The notes beneath the pieces were generated by a model that was given only the letters and a program-made list of their open reading frames with translations, ran no database searches and was not told the DNA's origin. Positions 28,301-38,312 of a DNA stretch of 64,000 nt are shown here, piece by piece (within the stretch, counting starts at the first letter, position 1; every line of letters begins with the position of its first letter). The stretch is from assembly GCF_000002995.4 (NCBI RefSeq), contig NW_025062285.1, forward strand, positions 310,001 through 374,000, read 5' to 3'. The position numbers and the translations under genes are program-made. This stretch comes from Brugia malayi. Taxonomy: Eukaryota > Nematoda > Chromadorea > Rhabditida > Onchocercidae.

Positions 28301-31300
28301 GAGAAATTACTGATCTAACTTATGAGAGAAATTAGTGATCTAACTTATGAGAGAAATTACTGATCTAACTTATGAGAGAAATTAGTGACCTAACTTATGA
28401 GAGAAATTAGTGATCTAACTTATGAGAGAAATTAGTGACCTAACTTATGAGAGAAATTAGTGATCTAACTTATGAGAGAAATTAGTGACCTAACTTATGA
28501 GAGAAATTAGTGATCTAACTTATGAGAGAAATTAGTGACCTAACTTATGAGAGAAATTAGTGATCTAACTTATGAGAGAAATTAGTGATCTAACTTATGA
28601 GAGAAATTACTGATCTAACTTATGAGAGAAATTAGTGACTAACTTATGAGAGAAATTACTGATCTAACTTATGAGAGAAATTAGTGACCTAACTTATGAG
28701 AGAAATTACTGATCTAACTTATGAGAGAAATTAGTGACCTAACTTATGAGAGAAATTAGTGACCTAACTTATGAGAGAAATTAGTGATCTAACTTATGAA
28801 AGAAATTAGTGATCTAACTTATGAGAGAAATTAGTGATCTAACTTATGAGAGAAATTACTGATCTAACTTATGAGAGAAATTAGTGATCTAACTTATGAG
28901 AGAAATTAGTGACCTAACTTATGAGAGAAATTAGTGATCTAACTTATGAGAGGAAATTAGTGATCTAACTTATGAGAGAAATTAGTGATCTAACTTATGA
29001 GAGAAATTAGTGACCTAACTTATGAGAGAAATTAGTGATCTAACTTATGAGAGAAATTAGTGACCTAACTTATGAGAGAAATTAGTGATCTAACTTATGA
29101 GAGAAATTAGTGATCTAACTTATGAGAGAAATTAGTGATCTAACTTATGAGAGAAATTAGTGATCTAACTTATGAGAGAAATTAGTGATCTAACTTATGA
29201 GAGAAATTAGTGACCTAACTTATGAGAGAGAAATTAGTGATCTAACTTATGAGAGAAATTAGTGATCTAACTTATGAGAGAAATTAGTGATCTAACTTAT
29301 GAGAAGAAATTAGTGATCTAACTTATGAGAGAAATTAGTGACCTAACTTATGAGAGAAATTAGTGATCTAACTTATGAGAGAAATTAGTGATCTAACTTA
29401 TGAGAGAAATTAGTGATCTAACTTATGAGAGAAATTAGTGATAACTTATGAAGAAATTATGATCTAACTTATGAGAGAAATTAGTGATCTCTAACTTATG
29501 AGAAGAAATTAGTGATCTAACTTATGAGAGAAATTAGTGATCTAACTTATGAGAGAAATTAGTGATCTAACTTATGAGAGAAATTAGTGATCTAACTTAT
29601 GAGAGAAATTAGTGATCTAACTTATGAGAGAAATTAGTGATCTAACTTATGAGAGAAATTAGTGACCTAACTTATGAGAGAAATTAGTGATCTAACTTAT
29701 GAGAGAAATTAGTGACTAACTTATGAAGAAATTAGTGATCTAACTTATGAGAGAAATTAGTGATCCTAACTTATGAGAGAAATTAGTGAGTGACCTAACT
29801 TATGAGAGAAATTAGTGATCTAACTTATGAGAGAAATTAGTGATCTAACTTATGAGAGAAATTAGTGATCTAACTTATGAGAGAAATTAGTGATCTAACT
29901 TATGAGAGAAATAACTAACTTATGAAAAATATGATTAATTATAGAGAAATTATGATCAATAACATTATGAGAGAAATTAGTGATCTAACTTATGAGAGAA
30001 ATTAGTGACTAACTTATGAAAGAAATTAGTGATCTAACTTATGAGAGAAATTAGTGATCTAACTTATGAGAGAAATTAGTGATCTAACTTATGAGAGAAA
30101 TTAGTGATCTAACTTATGAAAGAAATTAGTGATCTAACTTATGAGAGAAATTAGTGATCTAACTTATGAGAGAAATTAGTGATCTAACTTATGAGAGAAA
30201 TTAGTGATCTAACTTATGAGAGAAATTAGTGATCTAACTTATGAGAGAAATTACTGATCTAACTTATGAGAGAAATTAGTGATCTAACTTATGAGAGAAA
30301 TTAGTGATCTAACTTATGAGAGAAATTAGTGATCTAACTTATGAGAGAAATTAGTGATCTAACTTATGAGAGAAATTAGTGATCTAACTTATGAGAGAAA
30401 TTAGTGATCTAACTTATGAGAGAAATTAGTGATCTAACTTATGAGAGAAATTAGTGATCTAACTTATGAGAGAAATTAGTGATCTAACTTATGAGAGAAA
30501 TTACTGATCTAACTTATGAGAGAAATTAGTGACCTAACTTATGAAAGAAATTAGTGATCTAACTTATGAGAGAAATTAGTGATCTAACTTATGAGAGAAA
30601 TTAGTGACCTAACTTATTAGTGATCTAACTTATGAAAGAAATTAGTGATCTAACTTATGAGAGAAATTAGTGATCTAACTTATGAGAGAAATTAGTGATC
30701 TAACTTATGAAGAGAAATTAGTGATCTAACTTATGAGAGAAATTAGTGATCTAACTTATGAGAGAAATTAGTGATCTAACTTATGAGAGAAATTAGTGAT
30801 CTAACTTATGAAAGAAATTAGTGATCTAACTTATGAGAGAAATTAGTGATCTAACTTATGAAAGAAATTAGTGATCTAATTATGAGAGAAATTAGTGATC
30901 TAACTTATGAGAGAAATTAGTGATCTAACTTATGAGAGAAATTAGTGACCTAACTTATGAGAGAAATTAGTGATTCTAACTTATGAGAGAAATTAGTGAT
31001 CTAACTTATGAGAGAAATTAGTGATCTAACTTATGAGAGAAATTACTGATCTAACTTATGAGAGAAATTAGTGATCTAACTTATGAGAGAGAAATTAGTG
31101 ATCTAACTTATGAGAGAAATTAGTGATCTAACTTATGAGAGAAATTAGTGATCTAACTTATGAGAGAAATTAGTGACCTAACTTATGAGAGAAATTAGTG
31201 ACCTAACTTATGAGAGAAATTACTGATCTAACTTATGAGAGAAATTAGTGATCTAACTTATGAGAGAAATTAGTGATCTAACTTATGAGAGAAATTAGTG

Positions 31301-34300
31301 ATCTAACTTATGAGAGAAATTAGTGACCTAACTTATGAGAGAAATTAGTGATCTAACTTATGAGAGAAATTAGTGATCTAACTTATGAGAGAAATTAGTG
31401 ATCTAACTTATGAGAGAAATTAGTGATCTAACTTATGAGAGAAATTAGTGATCTAACTTATGAGAGAAATTAGTGATCTAACTTATGAGAGAAATTAGTG
31501 ATCTAACTTATGAGAGAAATTAGTGACCTAACTTATGAGAGAAATTAAGAAATTAGTGATCTAACTTATGAGAGAAATTAGTGACTAACTTATGAGAGAA
31601 ATTAGTGATCTAACTTATGAGAGAAATTAGTGATCTAACTTATGAGAGAAATTAGTGATCTAACTTATGAGAGAAATTAGTGATCTAACTTATGAGAGAA
31701 ATTAGTGATCTAACTTATGAGAGAAATTAGTGATCTAACTTATGAGAGAAATTAGTGATCTAACTTATGAGAGAAATTAGTGATCTAACTTATGAAGAAA
31801 TTAGTGATCTAACTTATGAGAGAAATTAGTGACCTAACTTATGAGAGAAATTACTGATCTAACTTATGAGAGAAATTAGTGACCTAACTTATGAGAGAAA
31901 TTAGTGACCTAACTTATGAGAGAAATTAGTGATCTAACTTATGAAAGAAATTAGTGATCTAACTTATGAGAGAAATTAGTGATCTAACTTATGAGAGAAA
32001 TTACTGATCTAACTTATGAGAGAAATTAGTGATCTAACTTATGAGAGAAATTACTGACCTAACTTATGAGAGAAATTAGTGATCTAACTTATGAGAGAAA
32101 TTAGTGACCTAACTTATGAGAGAAATTAGTGATCTAACTTATGAGAGAAATTAGTGATCTAACTTATGAGAGAAATTAGTGATCTAACTTTTAGGGTCTT
32201 TTCATGCTATGGGACATTGTTCATTAGAATAATAAAATTTTTAATATCAAATTATTATTTACAGATTCATCATATGCCTCGAACTCGAAAACGTTCCGTT
32301 GTTGATGCGTTCAAAGCTAAGCGTAAATCGGATAGTTTTGACGGCTGTCGACGTATTTCAACAGACGTACACAATGCTTTACTAAATGATACTCAATGGA
32401 ATTTTGATATTTTATATTTGGAAAGAATTTCTGAAAATCATGCACTTTCGCATTTAGGAATAAAGGTAAACATGCAAAAATGGTGTCATGTGACATAATT
32501 AAGCATTCATTTGTCAAAGATTAAAGACAATGTAGAAAAATAGGAAGAAAGGTGGAGAGGTGGAAGGATGGACTGATTCATACTTACCTTTGGAGAGGTG
32601 GAAGGATGGACTGATTCATACTTACCTTTGGAGAGGTGGAAGGATGGACTGATTCATACTTACCTTTCAGGTGAGAGAGTATTGGTACTCAATGAGATGA
32701 TACATTGCAGATATTCGAGCGTTGGAAGGTCCATGAGACATTGAAGTGTTCCATGGATTTAATTACTCGTTGGTTTGACGCCATTGAAGCGCATTATCAT
32801 GCAGTAAATCCCTACCATAATGCTACCCATGCCGCCGATGTCTTACAGGTTTTTAACTTTTCCGGTTCCTGAAATTGAGCCGTATCATGCAGGAAGACAA
32901 TTCATTTATTATTGAATGTAGTTCTGATTGCCGGCATTGTTATATTCAGGTCGAGAGGTGAAATTATAATTTAAATGCTTTTTTCTTCTTTACTTTATGA
33001 TTTGCATATGTTTTAGAAGTTTCATTCATTCACTGAAAATCCTAGCAGTTTTATCATTTTATTGAATATTTCATCAGATAAATAATGAGAAAAAACAAAA
33101 AAAAAAAAATTCAAAAAAGTCTTTTTTAAAGGGAAAAAAGGAGGTACTTTGTTTGGATTTTGACTAATTAATTATATTTTCACTTCTAAATTGATTTAGA
33201 TTATTCACAGGTATCTTTCTATTCATTCCTATGACATCTCAAGCATTATTAATTCTAACGGTTAGTAATTATATCGAAAGCTTTCAATGTAATCCGGAAA
33301 TTCGTGGCTTATTTCAGGCTACGTCATTTTTTCTTGATTGTCCTACCGTTGCTCATTATGTACAGGAAGCACACGCTACTGCAGCTTTAATAGCTGCCGC
33401 TGTTCATGATTTAGATCATCCAGGTAGATACCTTTCCACTTTTCCACTTAGTCTTACTGATTCCACGTACCACTGATTCACGTCAAGTACTACAGATTCC
33501 AGTGGGTCAGATAATTTAAGGTTAGTAAAAGTAACTTGTCATGGTTTCGTAGAGTGACCAATTGCAAGCGTTAATTAAAAGATGATCTTAATATAAATTA
33601 ATTAAGAGGCAATCATAATATAAATTAATTAAAAGACAGTTTTGCTATCACTTATCATAAAGTTTTAGAAGCGAGAAACCTTACTTTTTTAGAAGAAACC
33701 TTACTTTCCATCGCAAAATATTTCACGGATGACAGTTAAGGCAGCAATTGTCAACAAATATGTCACATTGTGCTCTTTTCTATTCTTACTGGGAAAAGCG
33801 AACAAAGTTATCTACTTGCAATGATATACTCAAATTAATTAGTAATTGCATCCTTCAAAATAAATATATTAAAAAAAGTTAATTTCAGGACGTGGCAATG
33901 CTTTTTTAATAAATACTCAACAACCATTGGCATTGCTATACAACGATCAATCAGTGCTAGAAAATCATCACATAGCATTAGCATTTCAACTTACCTTGCA
34001 AAGTACCACTGATATTAATATCTTTGCCAGACTTACCCGAGAAGAATTCACAACATTACGACAAGCCACGGTTGAAATGGTCCTAGCCACTGATATGAGT
34101 CGACATTTCGAGTATCTAACGAAATTTCAACAAGTTGTCTCGAATTTAAAGGTATCACTCGTGAAAAGCTACTGAAAGCTAAAGCTTACACTACTCGAAA
34201 TAAATATTTCTGTGATTTATTTCAAATTTCAAAATTAATACTTCTTTGTTTCATATCATTTTTTTCTAAATTTTCTTTTTATTTTATTTCTTAATCATAA

Positions 34301-35618
34301 CTAAAATCAATTTCACTAATGAGAATATCTTTATTATTTTATTATTATCATTTTGTCAATTATTATTATTAAAAATAAAACGATTAATAATTAATTATTG
34401 TTAATATGTTATTATTATTTAATTTAGTATTTTATTATTATTATAGTATAGAATAGCACATATATTTGAAAAGGAATAATAAAATATAACAAATGTATAA
34501 GTGAAAAAGTATTGTTTATTTTTTGATAAACAATACAAATGCATAAATTTTTTATGGGAGGGAAAGATGAGGAAGAGAGAGAAAGTTTTTCTTTTTTTAG
34601 ATTTCATAAAATTTCCTCGAAAAAAAGAGAAAATTGTTTCCATAAGGTAATATTTTGCTATTGCTAACAAAATTTGATTTATATTTTATAAAAATTGAAT
34701 TTGAAAATTTAATATTTTTCAGTTATGATTCGTTTTCGCAAAACTTTCTCTTTGAGCAAAAATTTCATTTTTAAATTTTTTTTTTTTATTAAAAAATTGA
34801 ATTAGGACAATTAGACATTATTTAGCAATAATTTTTTGCATCTTTAAACATTTGAATAAAAATTTTCATAGTCAATTTCTTTTTTTTTTTTTTAAATTAT
34901 ATTACAAAAAATGTTAAATTTTTTAATTTACACTCAATAATATTATCAATTTTGATTTCATTCTTGAAATAATTTTTATTAATTTGAAAAAATTTTGTTT
35001 GAAAAACTTTCAAAAAATTTTTCTCAAAAATTTCATTTCAAATTAAAAAGAAAAATATAGGATAATGAAGAAAATGAGAATAACATATCACTGACAATTT
35101 GTCGAATGCTAATTAAATGCGCCGATATTGGCAATCCGACGAGAGAATGGGAATTGTGTGAGAAATGGGCGATGCGTATTGTGGAAGAATATTTCGATCA
35201 GGTTTTTATGAGATTAATTTGCTCTTAATTAATTAATTAGTTAATTAGATGTCAGAGTTAATTATGAGTGGTGAGAATTGATTGAGTAATTAATTAATTT
35301 AATTTAAGCTTTTAATCAAATAATTCATTTATTTTAACTAAAGTTTACTTAATTATTTAGACAAGTGAAGAACGTGAAAAAGGTTTACCATTGACGATGG
35401 AATTATTTGATCGTAACGTATGCAACGTACCATTAACGCAATGCGGTTTTATTGATATGTTCGCACGTGAAGCATTTACGTGTTGGACGCAATTTTCAAA
35501 TCTTCCAAATTTGCTTACACAATTGGAAATGAATTATGAAAAATGGCGACAAAAAACAGCAGATTGGAATCCATCAAAGAATGCACACTTATGTGATAAC
35601 AGAACACTTACGTCATAA
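15352..35618 (+). CDS. pde-6: PDE8-type high-affinity cAMP phosphodiesterase, complete, 17 exons
   Basis: Exons: 15352-15534, 22748-22822, 22939-23042, 23537-23593, 23763-23814, 24216-24317, 24530-24615, 24898-25065, 25793-25904, 26263-26337, 27474-27566, 32265-32465, 32711-32848, 33318-33423, 33889-34151, 35061-35201, 35361-35618. All phases agree (2214 nt, 737 residues; vertebrate PDE8 is slightly longer). Order: N-terminus MPWCCGLANSGG with Cys4/Cys5 that might be lipidated; NFGPMLL motif as in vertebrate PDE8; receiver-like domain (about 62-155, LVLVDIRLPD); PAS domain (about 180-275, QYINRAYETNTGF); linker; class I PDE catalytic domain (about 435-715). Expected catalytic residues are present: His472 (YHN), His476 (THAAD), His512-Asp513 (HDLDHPG), Asp627 (ADIGNP) and purine-clamp Gln679 (TQCGFIDMF). 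The family hydrolyses cAMP to AMP. Exons 4, 8 and 10 use GAAG, TTTAAG and TTTGAG acceptors and are the least certain edges. The C-terminus runs into a minisatellite. The start is the only upstream in-frame ATG giving a PDE8-like beginning. Confidence 0.93.
15949..15989 (+). repeat. Short GGTAA pentamer array in PDE8 intron 1
   Basis: Seven or so copies of AAGGT/GGTAA (AAGGTAAGGTAAGGTAAGCT...) start about 415 bp after the exon 1 donor. Each copy is an exact 5' splice-site core (AAG/GTAAG) on the transcribed strand. Confidence 0.8.
16475..16880. repeat. 78-bp minisatellite in PDE8 intron 1
   Basis: About 5.2 copies of a 78-bp unit beginning CTCGCTATTACTAATATAAT and ending GAGAGTTTCTGCTCCG, almost identical apart from one C/G change (CCTAGC or GCTAGC). 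Because 78 is divisible by three, one plus-strand frame stays open for 147 codons. Its peptide is a pure 26-residue repeat and is taken as non-coding. The unit contains TCCCGCCAT, a GC-rich word rare in this window. Confidence 0.93.
17265..17394. repeat. 28-bp GC-rich minisatellite in PDE8 intron 1
   Basis: About 4.5 copies of CACCCCGCACTCTCTC plus AAACACCGCTAG, running into a (TC)n tail to 17411. It has far higher GC than its surroundings and includes an NheI-like GCTAGC at each joint. Confidence 0.92.
17596..17643 (+). promoter_or_regulatory. TGCATG cluster in PDE8 intron 1
   Basis: Two copies of a block (TAATGCATAATGCATGCATG) give six or more overlapping TGCATG/GCATGC words within about 50 bp. 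(U)GCAUG is the established binding word of Rbfox-family splicing factors, known in nematodes as FOX-1/ASD-1. A simple short tandem repeat is the alternative reading. Confidence 0.35.
19341..19677. repeat. 22-bp minisatellite with reversed splice-site words, PDE8 intron 1
   Basis: About fifteen copies of GGATTGCTTACCTGTAATG plus CGA/TGA, with a longer pattern (TGTGAGG, CCATGTGAGG, TGCGAGG, TGCGAAG) repeated twice. On the minus strand each unit reads ATTACAGGTAAGC, that is a 3' splice site abutting a 5' splice site. Confidence 0.92.
21142..21465. repeat. 34-bp AT-rich minisatellite in PDE8 intron 1
   Basis: Nearly ten copies of AAGTTAAAATATAACAAGTT plus AAAATTTGTTAAGT, with a T/A change in the early copies. 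Confidence 0.93.
22317..22370. repeat. (AAT)n microsatellite in PDE8 intron 1
   Basis: About seventeen AAT units, about 380 bp upstream of PDE8 exon 2. Confidence 0.9.
25331..25752. repeat. 54-bp minisatellite in PDE8 intron 8, ending 40 bp before exon 9
   Basis: About 7.8 copies of a 54-bp unit (GACCGGATGATAACTTCTGA, then CTGTCTCTGTCTTCTGTATG, then TAGGGATGACCACT). Single-base variants (TTCTGA, TTCGGA, TTTGAA) mark individual copies. Since 54 is divisible by three, several frames on both strands stay open (up to 195 codons); none matches the PDE8 frame across exon 9. Each copy has a pyrimidine-rich CTGTCTTCTGTATGTAG stretch that resembles a 3' splice site. Confidence 0.93.
27667..32190. repeat. 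25-bp satellite array, about 180 copies, inside PDE8 intron 11
   Basis: The unit is GATCTAACTTATGAGAGAAATTAGT. About 4.5 kb of the 4.7-kb intron between catalytic-gene exons 11 and 12 is this satellite. It starts about 100 bp after exon 11 and ends about 75 bp before exon 12. Three main unit types differ at two sites: ATTAGTGATC, ATTACTGATC and ATTAGTGACC. The left part (27667-28900) mixes all three in a recurring order, while the right part is dominated by the first type. Units with small deletions or insertions cluster at about 29215-29960 and 30600-31560. Stops in all frames rule out coding. Confidence 0.97.
32553..32670. repeat. 38-bp minisatellite in PDE8 intron 12
   Basis: Three copies of GGAGAGGTGGAAGGATGGAC followed by TGATTCATACTTACCTTT, starting about 88 bp after the exon 12 donor and ending 40 bp before exon 13. 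The minus strand of each copy reads AAAGGTAAGTATG, an ideal 5' splice site. Confidence 0.9.
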
Positions 35619-35727
35619 ATAGATGAACACTTACGTCATAAATAGATGAACACTTACGTCATGAATAGATGAACACTTACGTCATAAATAGATGAACACT
35701 TATGCCATAAATAGATGAACACTTACT
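35590..35727. repeat. 23-bp minisatellite spanning the PDE8 stop codon, with CRE-like octamers
   Basis: The unit is AACACTTACGTCATAAATAG plus ATG. The octamer TTACGTCA (TGACGTAA on the other strand) is intact at 35608, 35631, 35654 and 35677 and mutated in the fifth copy (TTATGCCA). The first full copy supplies the last codons (ACA CTT ACG TCA) and the TAA stop. A degenerate copy lies further inside the coding exon (CACACTTATGTGATAACAGA), so roughly the last eleven residues of the protein are repeat-derived. Confidence 0.9.
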
Positions 35728-35852
35728 CTCAAATTGTCATTATTTTATTTTAAATTAACAGCAACTTCAATCAATCAATCAATCAATCAATATTGCTATC
35801 CTTCATCACATTTATGTTAAACATAATAATATTGTTTATTAATATTAGAAGG

Positions 35853-35858
35853 AATAAA
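35853..35858 (+). terminator. Candidate polyadenylation signal of the PDE8 gene
   Basis: AATAAA lies 235 bp after the stop codon and past the minisatellite. It is followed within 60 bp by AT-rich sequence. The hexamer is common by chance in such DNA, so this is only the best-placed candidate. Confidence 0.45.
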
Positions 35859-36097
35859 TGTATAGCACACCTATTTGCATTTATTATTATTATTGCTATT
35901 ATTATTAATTATTATTATTAAAAAAAAAATATGTGATTTATTGTATCGCATATTCATAATAATTTTTAATTGATTAAATTTGTAAATTTTGAAATGAGAG
36001 GGATTTTCAATTTATAAGTTAATATTATATGAACTTTTCTGAAGTATTCCTGATTTTAATGCTTTCACTCATTTTATGAGTTAAACTCTGTTTCACT

Positions 36098-36260
36098 TAA
36101 TACTCTAATGATAATGAACTGATATGGTTCAGTATTCTAATGATAATGAACTGATATGGTTCAGTATTCTAATGATAATGAACTGATATGGTTCAGTATT
36201 CTAATGATAATGAACTGATATGGTTCAGTATTCTAATGATAATGAACTGATATGGTTCAG
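36098..36260. repeat. 32-bp minisatellite
   Basis: Five copies of TATTCTAATGATAATGAACT plus GATATGGTTCAG, about 0.5 kb after the PDE8 stop codon. The first copy is slightly diverged (ACTCTAATG). Copies 2-5 look identical. Confidence 0.93.
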
Positions 36261-38054
36261 AAAAGTTTTTTACAAATTTTCCATGGAAAAAAACTTTCAA
36301 TCACTGAAATACATTGATTATAAGCATGGAATTATCAGTTGCTCTGCTCTGATATCATCAAGTGATTATGAATTGTATAGGAAAGAAATGAAATGATCTT
36401 TCTTGCCTCATTTATCACAGAAATATTTTAAGTCATAATTGAAGTATTTGATTTGATCAGATAGATATCATCTACTGTTCAGGTGATAAAGACTTGACCC
36501 ATTTGAGATACCCTGTAATTTAATCTCAAAGTTAGTTACTTCCTTGAATTGACTTTTATCTTTTAATTTTCGATTGACAATTTTAACACTTTGTTCCATT
36601 GAAAGTTACTATATGCATTTTTTGTTAAAATATTTCATTTGTTACTAAAATAGTTACAGTCACATAATATAAAAAGTAATATTTGTTTAATGCAATTTTA
36701 ATTATATAAACTTTAATTTGTTTAAGTTAAAAAGTAAACGAAGTGAAAAGAGAAAATTATATTTTTCATCGTAGTCATTTCGAGATTTCACACCGTGAAA
36801 CTTTGAATATTAAATTCTTTTCATTTTGATATTAAATTAATAATTCTAATAAATTAAGCTCCTAATTAAGTTGCTTTTTTCAGGTTTTGCTATTCGTTGA
36901 AAATAATTGTATAAAAAAAAAAAAGAAAAAAAATGCTTAAAATTATATTATTTGTTCTTATTGTTATTACTACTTTTGCAATAATATTTAATGTCTTTCT
37001 AGCTTTTTTAATTAAGATAGTAAATTTGAAATTCAAAACTGTTAAAAACAGTTAAGATTTTCTTTTTAAATTGTTGCGACCGATCAAATTTCCATACCAT
37101 TTCAAAAAGCCTTCGAAAATGGTAATTATATATCTTTGATTTATTCTAAATTTAAAATCACTAAAAAATATTTCTTAATTTTTTTTTTTTTGCAACAAAA
37201 GTAGATAATTAAATTGTAAAATTTATCTGCGAGTTACACGGTTAAATAATTGAATATTATGTATAACTTATCCAAATGAAAAAAAAAAAAAAGAAATAAT
37301 TATATAACTTCCAAAAAGTCTCTAAAATTTCAAACTCAAAGAAAGTTTCAAAATTTTTTAATTGAGTGATTATATTATATTGGAGTAGTATTTAGGGCTG
37401 ATAACAAATTTTTATCAACATTCTTATCAGCGATAATTAAAATATGATTCGAAAGTAATGTAAATTTATGAAATGTAATACATTTTTTTTTTTTATTTTT
37501 TACAAATTATTTTTTTACCTTTTTTTTCTCACAAAAAATTGTGAAATATTTTTTTTTTTTTGAAATATTTGAAATATTTTTTTGAAATAAAATTTTTTTT
37601 TTACAAAAATTGTAAAATACAGTAAATTGTGATTATTTTGCTCATATGTAACATTTTTTAATGATTTTTATTTTTTAATTTTTTGTTGCAACACATTTAG
37701 AGGAAGTAAATTGCATCATGCATGATTGATTATAAATTTGAAAAAAAATAAAATAAAAATTTTGAAAGAAATCGTTTAGCATTTTTTCCTTTTTTTTTTT
37801 TCGAATCTTTTAATTCCTTCCGTTATACTTTTTGAGAGAAAAAAAAGAGAAAGAAAAAAGTTTTGCAATGATTAGAATTGAAAAAAGAGAAAAAATACTT
37901 TAAAGAATTGATTTTATTATTATTATTATTATTATCGATAAGGAAAAATTTAAATGAAACATTTTAATACTTTAAAGGAAGTTAATTCCATTATGCCTCA
38001 ATGATTTTAAATTTGCAAAAAAGAAAGAAAAAAAAGGCAATGAAAGGATCAAAT

Positions 38055-38312
38055 TTAATTTTGCACCTTTATTTGCACAGCAATTTGTATACTTTTTATA
38101 ACAACAAATTTTGCACCTTTATTTGCACAGCAATTTGTACACTTTTTATAACAACAAATTTTGCACCTTTATTTGCACAGCAATTTGTATACTTTTTATA
38201 ACAACAAATTTTGCACCTTTATTTGCACAGCAATTTGTATGCTTTTTATAACAACAAATTTTGCACCTTTATTTGCACAGCAATTTGTATGCTTTTTATA
38301 ACAACAAATTTC
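38055..38312. repeat. 50-bp minisatellite
   Basis: About 5.2 copies of AAATTTTGCACCTTTATTTG, CACAGCAATTTGTATACTTT, TTATAACAAC. Variants TATAC, TACAC and TATGC distinguish copies. Confidence 0.93.

Noticed and set aside
27667..32190. CRISPR-like array
   Set aside because: The units are directly adjacent with no spacers and the context is a eukaryotic intron, so it is a satellite.
33231..33317. Upstream extension of PDE8 exon 14 (frame opening MTSQALLILTV)
   Set aside because: It reads through the intron. A TTTCAG at 33317 gives the family-consistent start ATSFFLDCP.
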